Assembly (NCBI GenBank): GCA_944385415.1
Contig: CALWXC010000001.1
Span: forward strand, 165,888-229,887
Reading direction: 5' to 3'
Source of the DNA: an uncultured Oscillospiraceae bacterium
Lineage (GTDB): Bacteria; Bacillota; Clostridia; Oscillospirales; Oscillospiraceae
Length of the DNA stretch: 64,000 nucleotides
Shown in pieces: positions 26,822-35,716 of the stretch. Within the stretch, counting starts at the first letter, position 1, and the number at the start of each line of letters is the position of its first letter. Position numbers and translations under genes: made by a program. A model generated the notes under the pieces. That model had not been told where the DNA came from and did not search any database. It saw only the letters and a program-made list of their open reading frames with translations.

Positions 26822-27988
26822 TTAGCCCATTTTCTCGCGGATTTTGGACAGGCGCTCCAGCGCCTCATTAAGGGTCTCGTCCACCTTGGCGAAGTGCAGC
26901 CGGACGATATTGTTGACATTCTCCTTGAAGAAGGACGTACCGGGCACGGCGGCGACGCCCACCTTCCGGGCCATCTCCTCGCAGAATTCCACATCGGACT
27001 GGCCGGGCTTCATAAAGGGGCTGATATCGGCCAGCACGAAGTAGGCGCCCTGGGGGTCCGTATAGGGGATACCGATACGGTCCAGGCCCTCGGTGAACAG
27101 CTTCTTCATATGGGCGTAGTGGTCGCCGAACTCCTTATAGTAGCTGTCGGGCATATCCAGACCCACAATGGCGGCCTCCATCAGAGGAGACGCTGCGCCC
27201 ACGGCGTTGAAGTCGTGGTACTGCTTGATCTTGTCCATGATCTCCTTGGGGGCGATGGCGTAGCCCAGACGCCAGCCGGTGACGGAGTACGTCTTGGACA
27301 GGGAGGAGCAGGACACGGTCCGCTCCCACATGCCGGGGATGGAGTTCATATAAGTGTGCTTGTGGCCCTCGTAGACGATATGCTCGTACACCTCGTCCAT
27401 GATGGCATACACGTCGTATTTGATGCACAGGTCCGCAATCTGCTTCAGCTCGGCCTCGGTGAATACCTTGCCGCTGGGGTTGGAGGGGTTGCAGATCAGA
27501 ATGGCTTTGGCGCCCTGCTTGAAAGCATCTTCCAGCACATTGGCGTCGAAGTTGAATTCCGGCGGCGTCAGCGGCACAAACACCGGCTCACAGTCGGCAA
27601 AAATGGCCTGGGCCCGGTAGTTCTCAAAGTAGGGGGAGAACATAATCACCCGGTCGCCGGGGTTGGTCAGCGCAAACAGCGTGTCCACCATGGCCTCGGT
27701 GGAACCGATGGTTACCACCATTTCCGTGTCGGGGTCCAGGGTACGGCCCATAAACCGGCCGCACTTCCGGGCCAACGCGGCGCGGAAATTGGGAGCGCCC
27801 ATGGTGATGGGGTACTGATGGGGACCCTGATAGGCTACCTCCGCCAGACGGTCCAGCATGGCCTTGGGGGGATCAAAGTCAGGAAAACCCTGGGCCAGGT
27901 TGATGGCGCCGCAATCCAGGGAGATGCGCGTCATGCGGCGGATGACGGAGTCGGTGAACAGATCGCACTTACGGCTGAGTTGTTGCAT
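26822..27988 (-). CDS. class I/II pyridoxal-phosphate aminotransferase (aspartate/aromatic type)
   Basis: 388 aa cytosolic transaminase of fold type I. PLP lysine in SSLSKTYSVTGWRLGY near 235; NPSNPSGKVF near 170; DEVYEHIVYEG near 205. The start is ATG 27988 with GAGG 9 nt upstream; the frame is open to 28186 but the extension runs antisense-like across the ACT gene. It is last in an operon with iorAB, paaK and an acyl-CoA ligase under a T-box. This suggests it converts aryl-pyruvates to aromatic amino acids, though aspartate or broad specificity cannot be excluded. Confidence 0.9.
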   Translation of the reverse strand: MQQLSRKCDLFTDSVIRRMTRISLDCGAINLAQGFPDFDPPKAMLDRLAEVAYQGPHQYPITMGAPNFRAALARKCGRFMGRTLDPDTEMVVTIGSTEAMVDTLFALTNPGDRVIMFSPYFENYRAQAIFADCEPVFVPLTPPEFNFDANVLEDAFKQGAKAILICNPSNPSGKVFTEAELKQIADLCIKYDVYAIMDEVYEHIVYEGHKHTYMNSIPGMWERTVSCSSLSKTYSVTGWRLGYAIAPKEIMDKIKQYHDFNAVGAASPLMEAAIVGLDMPDSYYKEFGDHYAHMKKLFTEGLDRIGIPYTDPQGAYFVLADISPFMKPGQSDVEFCEEMARKVGVAAVPGTSFFKENVNNIVRLHFAKVDETLNEALERLSKIREKMG

Positions 27989-28043
27989 GATACGGTACCT
28001 CGATTCTTGAAATATAGACGTCATGCGGCGTTGCCGCAGAAAT

Positions 28044-28475
28044 TTAGTGGATGCCCAGCTCTTCGTTGGTGGCAATGGGAATGTTGTGGGATTGCAGCAG
28101 TGCCGTGAACTTGGCCTCGTCGGAGACGCGGAACACCATATAGGCGTTGCCGTTCTGATTGGTGAACAGGGAATACATGTATTCAATGTCCAGCTGGCCC
28201 TCGGCCAGCAGGGCCAGCACCTGGGCCAGACCGCCGGGGGCGTCGGGGACGGAGATCACCAGCACCGGCGTTTTGGACAGGATAAAACCCTGTTCCAAAA
28301 GAATGTCGGTGGCTTTCACCGTTTCATCCACAATGACGCGGAGAATGCCGTAATCGGTGGTCTCTGCAATGGACAAGGCCCGCAGATCGATATGATGATC
28401 GGCCAGAATTTTGGTGATCTGGGCCAGCTGGCCCACACGGTTTTCCAGGAATACGGAGATCTGATGGATGGACAT
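28044..28475 (-). CDS. tandem ACT-domain protein
   Basis: 143 aa, two ACT domains (residues about 1-70, VFLENRVGQLAQITKILADH; about 70-143, SVPDAPGGLAQVLALLAEG). ACT pairs bind amino acids. Stand-alone tandem ACT proteins are commonly found next to phenylacetate-CoA ligase genes in anaerobes. Likely a small amino-acid-responsive regulator of the pathway enzymes. It lies 12 bp after paaK and 55 bp before the aminotransferase gene. Confidence 0.9.
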   Translation of the reverse strand: MSIHQISVFLENRVGQLAQITKILADHHIDLRALSIAETTDYGILRVIVDETVKATDILLEQGFILSKTPVLVISVPDAPGGLAQVLALLAEGQLDIEYMYSLFTNQNGNAYMVFRVSDEAKFTALLQSHNIPIATNEELGIH

Positions 28476-28487
28476 GGGACAACCTCC

Positions 28488-29786
28488 TTAAATCTTGCGC
28501 TTGTCGATGATGCGGACGGCCTTGCCCTCGCTGCGGGCGATGGTCTTGGGGGCCACCAGCTTCACCCGGGCGTAGATGCCCAGCATGGCCTTGAGGGCCG
28601 CCACCAGGGATTTCTCCATCTCGGTGATCTTGCCCAGGGAGTCGGAGAAGTTCTCCGGCGTCATTTCCACCAGCACGTCCAGGGTGTCGGAGTTGTTGAT
28701 CCGGTCCACAATGATCTGGTAGTTGGCCTGATAGCCCTGCTCAATGAGCACCGCCTCGATCTGGGACGGGAACACGTTGACGCCCTTGACAATGAGCATA
28801 TCGTCGCTGCGGCCCATGGGCTTGCTCATCTTTACCAGCGTTCTGCCGCAGGAACATTTCTCTCTTGTCAGCACGCAGATATCGCGGGTCCGGTAGCGCA
28901 GCAGCGGGAACGCCTCCTTGGTAATGGAGGTGAACACCAGCTCGCCCTTGCTGCCCTCCGGCAGCACCTCGCCGGTGTTGGGGTCAATGATCTCGGCAAT
29001 GAAATGGTCCTCGTTGATGTGCATGCCGGTCTGTTCGCTGCACTCAAAGGCCACGCCGGGGCCGGAGGTCTCCGTCAGACCGTAGATATCAAACGCCTTG
29101 ATGCCCAGCTGCTTTTCGATATCCCGGCGCATTTCCTCGCTCCAGGCTTCCGCGCCGAAAATACCGGCTTTCAGCTTGATCTGGTCCCGCAAGCCCCGCT
29201 CGTGGATGGATTCGGCCAGATAGGCCGCATAGGAGGGCGTGCAGCAGAGGATGGTGGACTGCAAATCCACCATAAATTGCAGCTGCCGGTCCGTGTTGCC
29301 CGAGGACATGGGCAGCGTCAGACAGCCCACCTTGTGGCTGCCGCCGTTGAGACCGGGACCGCCGGTAAACAGGCCGTAGCCGTAGCAAACCTGGCACACA
29401 TCCTCATCGGTGCCGCCGGCGGCGGTGATGGCACGGGCGCAGCAGTCCTCCCACAGGTCAATGTCGTGCTGGGTGTAGAAGGCAACCACCCGTTTGCCGG
29501 TGGTGCCTGAGGTGGACTGAATGCGGACGCAGTCCTTCAGCGGTTTGGCTAAAAGGCCATAGGGGTAGGCGTCCCGCAGATCGTCCTTACTAAGAAACGG
29601 CAGCTTGTGGAGATCGGCCACGCTCTGAATGTCGTCAGGCGTAAGGCCTTTTTCCTCCATCTTTTTACGGTAATAGGGGACGTTGTCCCACACGTGGCGC
29701 ACCTGCTTCACCAGACGCTCATTCTGCAACGCCAGGATGGTCTCCCGGCTGGCACATTCTAGTTCGGGTTGATAGTATCGTTCCAT
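28488..29786 (-). CDS. paaK: phenylacetate-CoA ligase (aryl-acetate activating)
   Basis: AMP-forming ligase of the PaaK family, 432 aa, normal length. P-loop-like motif QSTSGTTGKRVVAF near 90-103; YGLTETSGPGVAFEC near 230; C-terminal motif VNVFPSQIEAVL near 335. It would activate phenylacetate, 4-hydroxyphenylacetate or indoleacetate. Together with IorAB it can run either oxidation of aryl-pyruvates to aryl-acids with ATP gain or, in reverse, aryl-acid assimilation. Confidence 0.93.
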   Translation of the reverse strand: MERYYQPELECASRETILALQNERLVKQVRHVWDNVPYYRKKMEEKGLTPDDIQSVADLHKLPFLSKDDLRDAYPYGLLAKPLKDCVRIQSTSGTTGKRVVAFYTQHDIDLWEDCCARAITAAGGTDEDVCQVCYGYGLFTGGPGLNGGSHKVGCLTLPMSSGNTDRQLQFMVDLQSTILCCTPSYAAYLAESIHERGLRDQIKLKAGIFGAEAWSEEMRRDIEKQLGIKAFDIYGLTETSGPGVAFECSEQTGMHINEDHFIAEIIDPNTGEVLPEGSKGELVFTSITKEAFPLLRYRTRDICVLTREKCSCGRTLVKMSKPMGRSDDMLIVKGVNVFPSQIEAVLIEQGYQANYQIIVDRINNSDTLDVLVEMTPENFSDSLGKITEMEKSLVAALKAMLGIYARVKLVAPKTIARSEGKAVRIIDKRKI

Positions 29787-29816
29787 GGGGCGGTGTTCCT
29801 TTCTCTTTCCGATGAA

Positions 29817-30389
29817 TCAGGCGTTGCGGCCCAGGGTGAACGCCTTTTTGTTCAGCTCCAGGAATTTCTCCGGGACGCTATGCTCAATGGCGGTCATCCA
29901 GTCCTCCAAAGGCAGATCGAAGCACTTGGACAGACGGCCCATGAGCACGATATTGACGGCCTTGGCGCTGCCCGCTTCCTCCGCCAGCTTCAGCGCGTCG
30001 ATGGCGTCCACGTTCAATCCCTTGGCTTCCATCTTGGCCACCAGATGTTCCGGATAGGATGCCGCGCCGGTGATAACGGGCATGGGGTTGATCTGCTGGG
30101 TGTTGGTGACGATGGTGCCGCCGGGTTTTAAGTATTCGGTCCAGCGGGCCGCTTCCAGCAGTTCAAAGGAGACAATGTAATCGGCTTCGCCCTTGTCGAT
30201 GATGGGGGAGTAGACCTTGTCGCCAAAGCGGACGTAGGTAACCACGCTGCCGCCCCGCTGGCTCATGCCGTGGACCTCCGACACCTTGATGTCGTAGCCC
30301 CGGGTCAGCAGCAGACGGCCCAGGAGTTTGGAAGCCAGGAGACTGCCCTGACCGCCCACGCCGACGATCATAATGTTTTTCGTTTCCAT
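29817..30389 (-). CDS. iorB: indolepyruvate ferredoxin oxidoreductase, beta subunit
   Basis: Gamma/beta-type subunit of 2-oxoacid:ferredoxin oxidoreductase, 190 aa. N-terminal IMIVGVGGQGSLLASKLLG near 6-24 and MSQRGGSVVTYVRFG near 43-57 are the family's signatures. It is separated from iorA by 2 bp. It forms the (alpha-beta)2 enzyme interconverting aryl-pyruvates and aryl-acetyl-CoA with ferredoxin. Confidence 0.95.
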   Translation of the reverse strand: METKNIMIVGVGGQGSLLASKLLGRLLLTRGYDIKVSEVHGMSQRGGSVVTYVRFGDKVYSPIIDKGEADYIVSFELLEAARWTEYLKPGGTIVTNTQQINPMPVITGAASYPEHLVAKMEAKGLNVDAIDALKLAEEAGSAKAVNIVLMGRLSKCFDLPLEDWMTAIEHSVPEKFLELNKKAFTLGRNA

Positions 30390-30391
30390 GT

Positions 30392-32128
30392 TCAGTCCTC
30401 CTTCGGCAGCTGCAAGGCGTCAAATTTGCACAGCTGACGGCATACGCCGCAGCCGGTGCAGAGGGTGTTGTCGATTTTGGCTTTGCCGCCGATCATGCTG
30501 ATGGCGGGACAGCCGATCTTCATGCACATGCCGCATTCCTTGCACTGGTCCTGATCCACAAACAGGGGCTTGCCGTGCTTGACGGTTTTGAGAAGGGCGC
30601 AGGGACGGCGGGAGATAATCACAGAGGGCTCGTCGGCGGCCAGTTCCTCCCGAACGGCCTCGTCACATTCCTTGAGGTTGTAGGGGTCCACCACCCGGAC
30701 GCGGCGAATGCCGGTGGCGTGGCACAACGTTTCCAGATCAATCTTGGTGGCCGGGTTTCCCTTGAGGTTGTAGCCGGTGGTGGGGTTCTGCTGGTGGCCG
30801 GTCATACCGGTGATGGAGTTGTCCAGGATGATGACCGTGGCGTTGGATTCGTTGTACGCCACATTGACCAGACCCGTCATACCGGAGTGCATAAAGGTGG
30901 AATCACCAATGACGGCCACGGTGTTTTTGCTGTCGCCGCCGGACTTGAGGAAGCCGTGGAGACCGGAAATGGACGCGCCCATGCAGATGGTGGCGTCCAT
31001 GGCGGCCAGGGGAGCCACCGCGCCCAGGGTATAACAGCCGATGTCGCCCATCACCGTCAGCTTGTTCTTTTTCAGCGTGTAGAACAGGCCACGGTGGGGA
31101 CATCCGGCGCACATGACGGGAGGACGGGGCGGAATGGGCTCATCCAGAGCCGTACCCGTCTTGGGAGCCCGGCCCAGTTTCTCGGCCACAAGGTTCTGGC
31201 TCAGCTCGTCGATGCAGGAGAAGCGCTCCTTACCCACCACATCCAGGCCCAGATTGCGGCAATGGGTTTCAAGGAAGCCGTCCAGCTCCTCCACCACCAG
31301 GACCTGTTCCACGGAGGCGGCAAAGTCGAGAATCTTCTGTACCGGCAGGGGCCAGACCATGCCCAGCTTCAACACCGGGTAGGTGTCGCCGCAGACCTCT
31401 TTCACATACTGATAGCTGGTGGAACCGGTGATGATGCCGATTTTGTGATCGGCGCCGTCTTCAATCCGGTTGATTTCAGCGGTTTCGGCCCAGGCCGTCA
31501 GATCGGCGGTCCGCTGCTCCACCACTGGGTGGCGGCGTTTGGCGTTGCCGGGCATCATGATGTACTTGGCGCCGTTCTTTTCGTAGGGTTTGGCAGGGGC
31601 TTCCACCCGGTCGGACGTCTCCACAACGCTCTGAGAGTGGGAAACGCGGGTGCACATCTTCAGCAGCACCGGCGTGTCGAACTTCTCGGAAAGGTCATAG
31701 GCCAGCTTGGCAAAGGCCAGCGCCTCGGCGGAGTCGGCGGGTTCCAGCATGGGAATTTTGGACGCTTTGGCGTAATGGCGGGAATCCTGCTCATTCTGGG
31801 AGCTGTGCATGCCCGCGTCGTCGGCCACGACGATGACCATACCGGCGTTGACGCCGGTGTAGGAAATGGTAAACAGGGGATCGGCGGCCACGTTAAGACC
31901 CACATGCTTCATGCCGCAGAAGCTGCGGTGACCGGCCAGGGCCGCGCCGAAGGCCGATTCCATGGCCACCTTTTCATTGGGGGCCCATTCGGCGTAAATT
32001 TCCGGGTACTTGGCGGCGGCCTCGGTGATCTCCGTGCTGGGGGTGCCGGGGTAGCTGGAGACGAAGCTGCATCCGGCCTCGTAGAGGCCGCGGGCAACGG
32101 CTTCGTTGCCCAGCATCAGCGTTTTCAT
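30392..32128 (-). CDS. iorA: indolepyruvate ferredoxin oxidoreductase, alpha subunit
   Basis: TPP-dependent large subunit, 578 aa. The N-terminal pyrimidine-binding domain is followed by the pyrophosphate domain (CAGCPHRG near 340; MGDIGCYTLG; GDSTFMHSG). The C-terminal ferredoxin domain holds two 4Fe-4S sets (CKECGMCMKIGCP and CTGCGVCRQLCKF). It starts 2 bp after the symporter stop. A ferredoxin-linked enzyme working in the reductive-carboxylation direction would make aryl-pyruvates from aryl-acetyl-CoA. Confidence 0.96.
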   Translation of the reverse strand: MKTLMLGNEAVARGLYEAGCSFVSSYPGTPSTEITEAAAKYPEIYAEWAPNEKVAMESAFGAALAGHRSFCGMKHVGLNVAADPLFTISYTGVNAGMVIVVADDAGMHSSQNEQDSRHYAKASKIPMLEPADSAEALAFAKLAYDLSEKFDTPVLLKMCTRVSHSQSVVETSDRVEAPAKPYEKNGAKYIMMPGNAKRRHPVVEQRTADLTAWAETAEINRIEDGADHKIGIITGSTSYQYVKEVCGDTYPVLKLGMVWPLPVQKILDFAASVEQVLVVEELDGFLETHCRNLGLDVVGKERFSCIDELSQNLVAEKLGRAPKTGTALDEPIPPRPPVMCAGCPHRGLFYTLKKNKLTVMGDIGCYTLGAVAPLAAMDATICMGASISGLHGFLKSGGDSKNTVAVIGDSTFMHSGMTGLVNVAYNESNATVIILDNSITGMTGHQQNPTTGYNLKGNPATKIDLETLCHATGIRRVRVVDPYNLKECDEAVREELAADEPSVIISRRPCALLKTVKHGKPLFVDQDQCKECGMCMKIGCPAISMIGGKAKIDNTLCTGCGVCRQLCKFDALQLPKED

Positions 32129-32130
32129 GG

Positions 32131-33702
32131 TTACAGTTCCTCCTTTACAGTGTCGCGTGGGTTTCCGATGGAGTCCTTGGCGGTGACCACCACTTTTTGC
32201 TCATAGCAGGCGAAGACCTGCTCCACATGCTGCGGGAGCGGGGGCCGGGTCAGCAGACTGACCGCCGGGACAATGACAAGCCCCGCCAGCATACAGAACG
32301 CGCCGGCGTTGATGGGCGATTGGAGCAGAACCGGGAAATGGCTGCCGAAAAAGATGTTGGCCAGCATGACCACCGTGGAAAAGGCAAAGCTGACGGCGCA
32401 GGCAGCCTTGGTGGTGCGCTTCCAGTAGAGCCCGTAGAGGAACGGGGCCAGAAACGCACCGGCCAGCGCACCCCAGCTGACGCCCATGAGCTGGGCGATA
32501 AAGGTGACGCTGGAGCGGTACTGGATAATGGCCAGCACCACGGAAATGGCGATAAACACCACAATCAGCAGGCGAATGAGGAAAATCTGCTGTTTTTCCC
32601 CCATATCCTTTTTAAAGATGGGCTTGATAAAGTCCAGCGTCAGCGTGGAGCTGGACGTGAGCACCAGGGAGGACAGGGTGGACATGGAGGCCGACAGCAC
32701 CAGAATCACCACCAGGGCGATGAGAATGGTGGGCAGCCCCTCCAGCATGGTGGGAATGATGGAATCATAGCCGTTCTGGGCCACCAGCTCCGGCGTGGAA
32801 AAGAGCCGTCCGAAGCCGCCCAGGAAGTAGCAGCCACCGGCCACAATGAGGGCGAACAGGGTGGAAATCATCATGCCCTTGTCGATGGCCTTTTCGCTCT
32901 GAATGGCGTAGAACTTCTGGACCATCTGGGGCAGGCCCCAGGTGCCCAGGGAGGTCAGCAGCACCACACCCAGAAGCCCCACCGGGTCCGGGCCGAAGAA
33001 AGAGGCGAAGACGCCGGGGGTGTCCGACGTGGCCGGATCGCTGACCCGCGCCAGACCATCTAACGCCGCCTGGAAGCCGCCCTGACTGTTGAGGACGGCG
33101 GCCACCACAGCAATGATGCCCACCAGCATGATAATGCCCTGGATAAAATCGTTGATGGCGGTGGCCATGTAGCCGCCGGCGATGACATACACGCCGGTGA
33201 GCACGGCCATGACCACAACGCACACGGCGTAGTCGATGTGGAACGCCATGCCGAACAGACGGCTCAGACCGTTGTACAGGGACGCCGTGTAGGGAATGAG
33301 AAACAGGAAGATGATGGCCGATGCTGCCAGTTTCAGCCCCCGGCTGTGGAACCGGTTGGCGAAGAACTGGGGCATGGTGGCGCTGTCCAGGTGCTGGGAC
33401 ATAATGCGGGTCCGCCGTCCCAGAACGGCCCAGGCCAGCAGGGAGCCAAGCAGGGCGTTGCCGATACCGGCCCAGGTGGCGGCCACGCCGAATTTCCAGC
33501 CGAACTGACCGGCGTAGCCCACGAAGACCACCGCAGAGAAATAGCTGGTGCCGTAGGCGAAGGCGGTGAGCCAGGGGCCGACGGAGCGGCCGCCCAGGAC
33601 AAAGCCGCTGACATCGGTGGTGTGGCGGCGGCAGTACAGGCCGATGTAGATCATGACGGCGAAGAACACCGCCAGCATACCAAATTTAATGAATAAATCC
33701 AT
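32131..33702 (-). CDS. sodium:solute symporter (SSS family)
   Basis: 523 aa, about 13 membrane helices, SSS family (PanF/ActP/PutP relatives). Sodium-site region GTSYFSAVVFVGYAGQFGWKFG in TM2 and the family signature GTWGLPQMVQKFYAI near 255. A short cytosolic tail follows. Its position between the acyl-CoA ligase and iorA, in the same operon, suggests it imports the carboxylic acid substrate of the pathway; the exact solute is not readable. Confidence 0.92.
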   Translation of the reverse strand: MDLFIKFGMLAVFFAVMIYIGLYCRRHTTDVSGFVLGGRSVGPWLTAFAYGTSYFSAVVFVGYAGQFGWKFGVAATWAGIGNALLGSLLAWAVLGRRTRIMSQHLDSATMPQFFANRFHSRGLKLAASAIIFLFLIPYTASLYNGLSRLFGMAFHIDYAVCVVVMAVLTGVYVIAGGYMATAINDFIQGIIMLVGIIAVVAAVLNSQGGFQAALDGLARVSDPATSDTPGVFASFFGPDPVGLLGVVLLTSLGTWGLPQMVQKFYAIQSEKAIDKGMMISTLFALIVAGGCYFLGGFGRLFSTPELVAQNGYDSIIPTMLEGLPTILIALVVILVLSASMSTLSSLVLTSSSTLTLDFIKPIFKKDMGEKQQIFLIRLLIVVFIAISVVLAIIQYRSSVTFIAQLMGVSWGALAGAFLAPFLYGLYWKRTTKAACAVSFAFSTVVMLANIFFGSHFPVLLQSPINAGAFCMLAGLVIVPAVSLLTRPPLPQHVEQVFACYEQKVVVTAKDSIGNPRDTVKEEL

Positions 33703-33741
33703 GAATCAGTACCTCCAGGAGCGGGAAAGCAGTCGGTTCGT

Positions 33742-35379
33742 TTAATGGGTGGTTTGTTCCTCTACGAGACGACCGCTGCAATATCGCTCCCGGAGCACCG
33801 GCTTTTCGATCTTGCCGGTGGGATTGCGGGGAACCTTGTCAAAGATGATTTTTCTCGGGCGCTTGTACCGGGGCAGCTCGGCGCAGAAGGCGTTGATCTC
33901 CTCCTCGGTGCAGCTTTGGCCCTCGGCCACCTGAATGATGGCGGCGGCGATTTCACCGAGACGCTGGTCCGGCAGGCCGATGACGGCCACGTCGGAGATT
34001 TTTTCGTTGCGGCGCAGGAAGTCTTCGATCTGTACCGGGTACAGGTTTTCACCGCCGGAGATGATGACATCCTTTTTCCGGTCCACCAGATAGTAGAAGC
34101 CGTCCTCGTCCTTGCGGGCCATGTCGCCGGTCCACAACCAGCCGTCGTGGAGGACTTCCGCCGTGGCTTCGGGGTTTTTGTAGTAGCAGACCATGACGCC
34201 GTCGCCGCGGAGGGCCAGCTCGCCTACCTCGCCGTCGGGCACGTCGTTGCCCTGCTCGTCTACGATGCGGGCTTCCCAGCCGAAACCGGGTTTGCCGATG
34301 GCGCCCACCTTGTCGATGTTCTCCACGCCCAGATGGACCGCGCCGGGGCCGATGGATTCCGAAAGGCCGTAGTTGGTGTCGTATTGGTGATGGGGGAACA
34401 GCTTCATCCAACGGTGAATCATGCTGGGCGGCACCGGCTGGGCGCCGATGTGCATGAGCCGCCACTGGTCCAGCATGTAGTGGCCCAGGTCAATGCGGCC
34501 CGATTCGATGGCTTCCAGCAGGTCCTGACACCAGGGCACCAGAAGCCAGACGATGGTGCATTTTTCCTCGGTAACGGCCCGGAGAATCCACTCGGGCTTG
34601 ACGCCCCGGAGCAAAACGGCCTTGCTGCCGGAGTAGAGGGAGCCAAACCAGTGCATTTTTGCGCCGGTGTGGTACAGGGGCGGAATGCAGAGGAACACGT
34701 CGTCCCTGGTCTGGCCGTGGTGGGCCTGTTCGGTGCGGCAGGCGGCCACCAATGCCCGGTGTTTATGTAAAATGGCCTTGGGAAAACCTGTGGTGCCGGA
34801 GGAAAAGTAGATGGCGGCATCGTCGTCCTCGTCCAGGGCCACCGGAGGGGCGCTGGAGGAACAGAATGTCACCAGACGGCAGCAGTCCTCCGCGTACTGG
34901 GGCACATCCCGGCCCACATAAAACAGCAGCTTGACGCCGGGGATACTGTCGATGATGGGGTCCATGCGGCTGACAAATTCCGGGCCGAAGACCAGCACCG
35001 ACACGTCGGCCAGATCGAGACAGTACTGGATTTCATCGCTGGAATAGCGGAAATTCATGGGAACGGCGATGCAGCCCGCTTTGAGGATGCCGAAGTACAG
35101 GGGCAGCCATTCCAGGCAGTTCATCAGCAGAATGCCGACTTTCGTACCCTTCTGCAATCCGCGGCTCAGCAGCAGATTGGCGAAGCGGTTGGCCTTGCGG
35201 TCGAAGTCCCGCCAGGTCATCTCGCGGCGGTAGGGGGCGTCGGGGCGGGCGCTTTCAATCAGGCTGAAATCCCGCCAGGTGACGGCCTTGTCCCGTTCTT
35301 CCGAGGGGTTGATCTCCACCAGAGAGACCTCGGAGCCATAGAGCCGCGCGTTGCGCTCCAAAAATTCCGTAATGACCAT
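33742..35379 (-). CDS. AMP-dependent acyl-CoA synthetase/ligase
   Basis: 545 aa ANL-superfamily ligase, first gene of the T-box operon. Motifs in order: YFSSGTTGFPKAILHKH (A3, near 190), NYGLSESIG (A5), GWLWTGDMARKDEDGFYY (A7), DRKKDVIISGGENLYPVQIE (A8), PRNPTGKIEKPVLRER (A10 with catalytic Lys). The start is ATG 35379 with AAGGAG 10 nt upstream. The longer frame to 35472 starts inside the T-box terminator. Near the N-terminus the phrase TWRDF occurs twice about 19 residues apart (residues about 34 and 54), a possible small duplication. Substrate is probably an aryl or short-chain acid. Confidence 0.92.
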   Translation of the reverse strand: MVITEFLERNARLYGSEVSLVEINPSEERDKAVTWRDFSLIESARPDAPYRREMTWRDFDRKANRFANLLLSRGLQKGTKVGILLMNCLEWLPLYFGILKAGCIAVPMNFRYSSDEIQYCLDLADVSVLVFGPEFVSRMDPIIDSIPGVKLLFYVGRDVPQYAEDCCRLVTFCSSSAPPVALDEDDDAAIYFSSGTTGFPKAILHKHRALVAACRTEQAHHGQTRDDVFLCIPPLYHTGAKMHWFGSLYSGSKAVLLRGVKPEWILRAVTEEKCTIVWLLVPWCQDLLEAIESGRIDLGHYMLDQWRLMHIGAQPVPPSMIHRWMKLFPHHQYDTNYGLSESIGPGAVHLGVENIDKVGAIGKPGFGWEARIVDEQGNDVPDGEVGELALRGDGVMVCYYKNPEATAEVLHDGWLWTGDMARKDEDGFYYLVDRKKDVIISGGENLYPVQIEDFLRRNEKISDVAVIGLPDQRLGEIAAAIIQVAEGQSCTEEEINAFCAELPRYKRPRKIIFDKVPRNPTGKIEKPVLRERYCSGRLVEEQTTH

Positions 35380-35419
35380 AAGCTTTCGTCTCCTTACCAG
35401 TGTTGTTCCGGCAGAGAAC

Positions 35420-35449
35420 AAAAAACGCCCTCTGCCGCAAGAGCAGAGG
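35420..35449 (-). terminator. T-box terminator hairpin
   Basis: Minus-strand CCTCTGC (35443-35449), short loop, GCAGAGG (35429-35435), GCG and six T residues. It competes with the antiterminator formed by the T-box sequence at 35461-35479. Confidence 0.88.
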
Positions 35450-35681
35450 ACGAGAAAATCCCGTGGTACCACCTCAATTTACCGTCGATGACGGCCTCAT
35501 GGAGCCCCGCAGGCCCCTGCGCTGTAACGGGCGACCCGTCGGCGTCTACTGCTGAAAAACGGTTCGACGCTGCCGCTCCGAAGGGTATTCCCCCAACGGC
35601 TTCCGACTGCCTCGCACCATACGGCAGCTCTCTGGACGGTCCTCGAAGGGGTACTTTGCTTCATCATCGCGTTTTGCTATT
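35420..35681 (-). promoter_or_regulatory. T-box riboswitch leader, specifier UAC (tyrosine)
   Basis: Minus-strand leader of the acyl-CoA ligase operon. Stem I begins with GATGATGAAG (35659-35668) and AGTA (35652-35655). The opposite side reads GAA (35588-35590), UAC (35585-35587), C, CUUC (35580-35583), the standard S-turn then specifier layout, so the codon is UAC, Tyr. The T-box sequence AATTGAGGTGGTACCACGG is at 35461-35479. The terminator (CCTCTGC / GCAGAGG and a T6 run) is at 35420-35449. Uncharged tRNA-Tyr should switch the operon on. Confidence 0.9.
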
Positions 35682-35687
35682 AGATTG

Positions 35688-35716
35688 ACTTTATCACATT
35701 TACCTGCTAAAGTCAA
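35688..35716 (-). promoter_or_regulatory. promoter of the T-box operon
   Basis: TTGACT (35711-35716), 17 bp, TAAAGT (35688-35693). The -35 hexamer overlaps the stop codon region of the PaaI-like thioesterase gene. Transcription would begin just before Stem I of the T-box. Confidence 0.75.

Noticed and set aside
26293..26825. Short ORFs in the intergenic elements (for example MPYIQYGCEPAPCSD... and its copy near 8858-9211)
   Set aside because: They follow the repeat copies, not a reading-frame constraint; several frames are open at once and module insertions change frame. They are likely to be annotated wrongly as hypothetical proteins.
28488..32128. Purely catabolic reading of iorAB-paaK (aromatic amino acid fermentation)
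   Set aside because: Not excluded, but control by a Tyr T-box would turn it on at the wrong time; the anabolic direction is preferred.
35380..35472. N-terminal extension of the acyl-CoA ligase to 35472
   Set aside because: The extension would be translated from inside the T-box terminator hairpin; ATG 35379 has a proper RBS.
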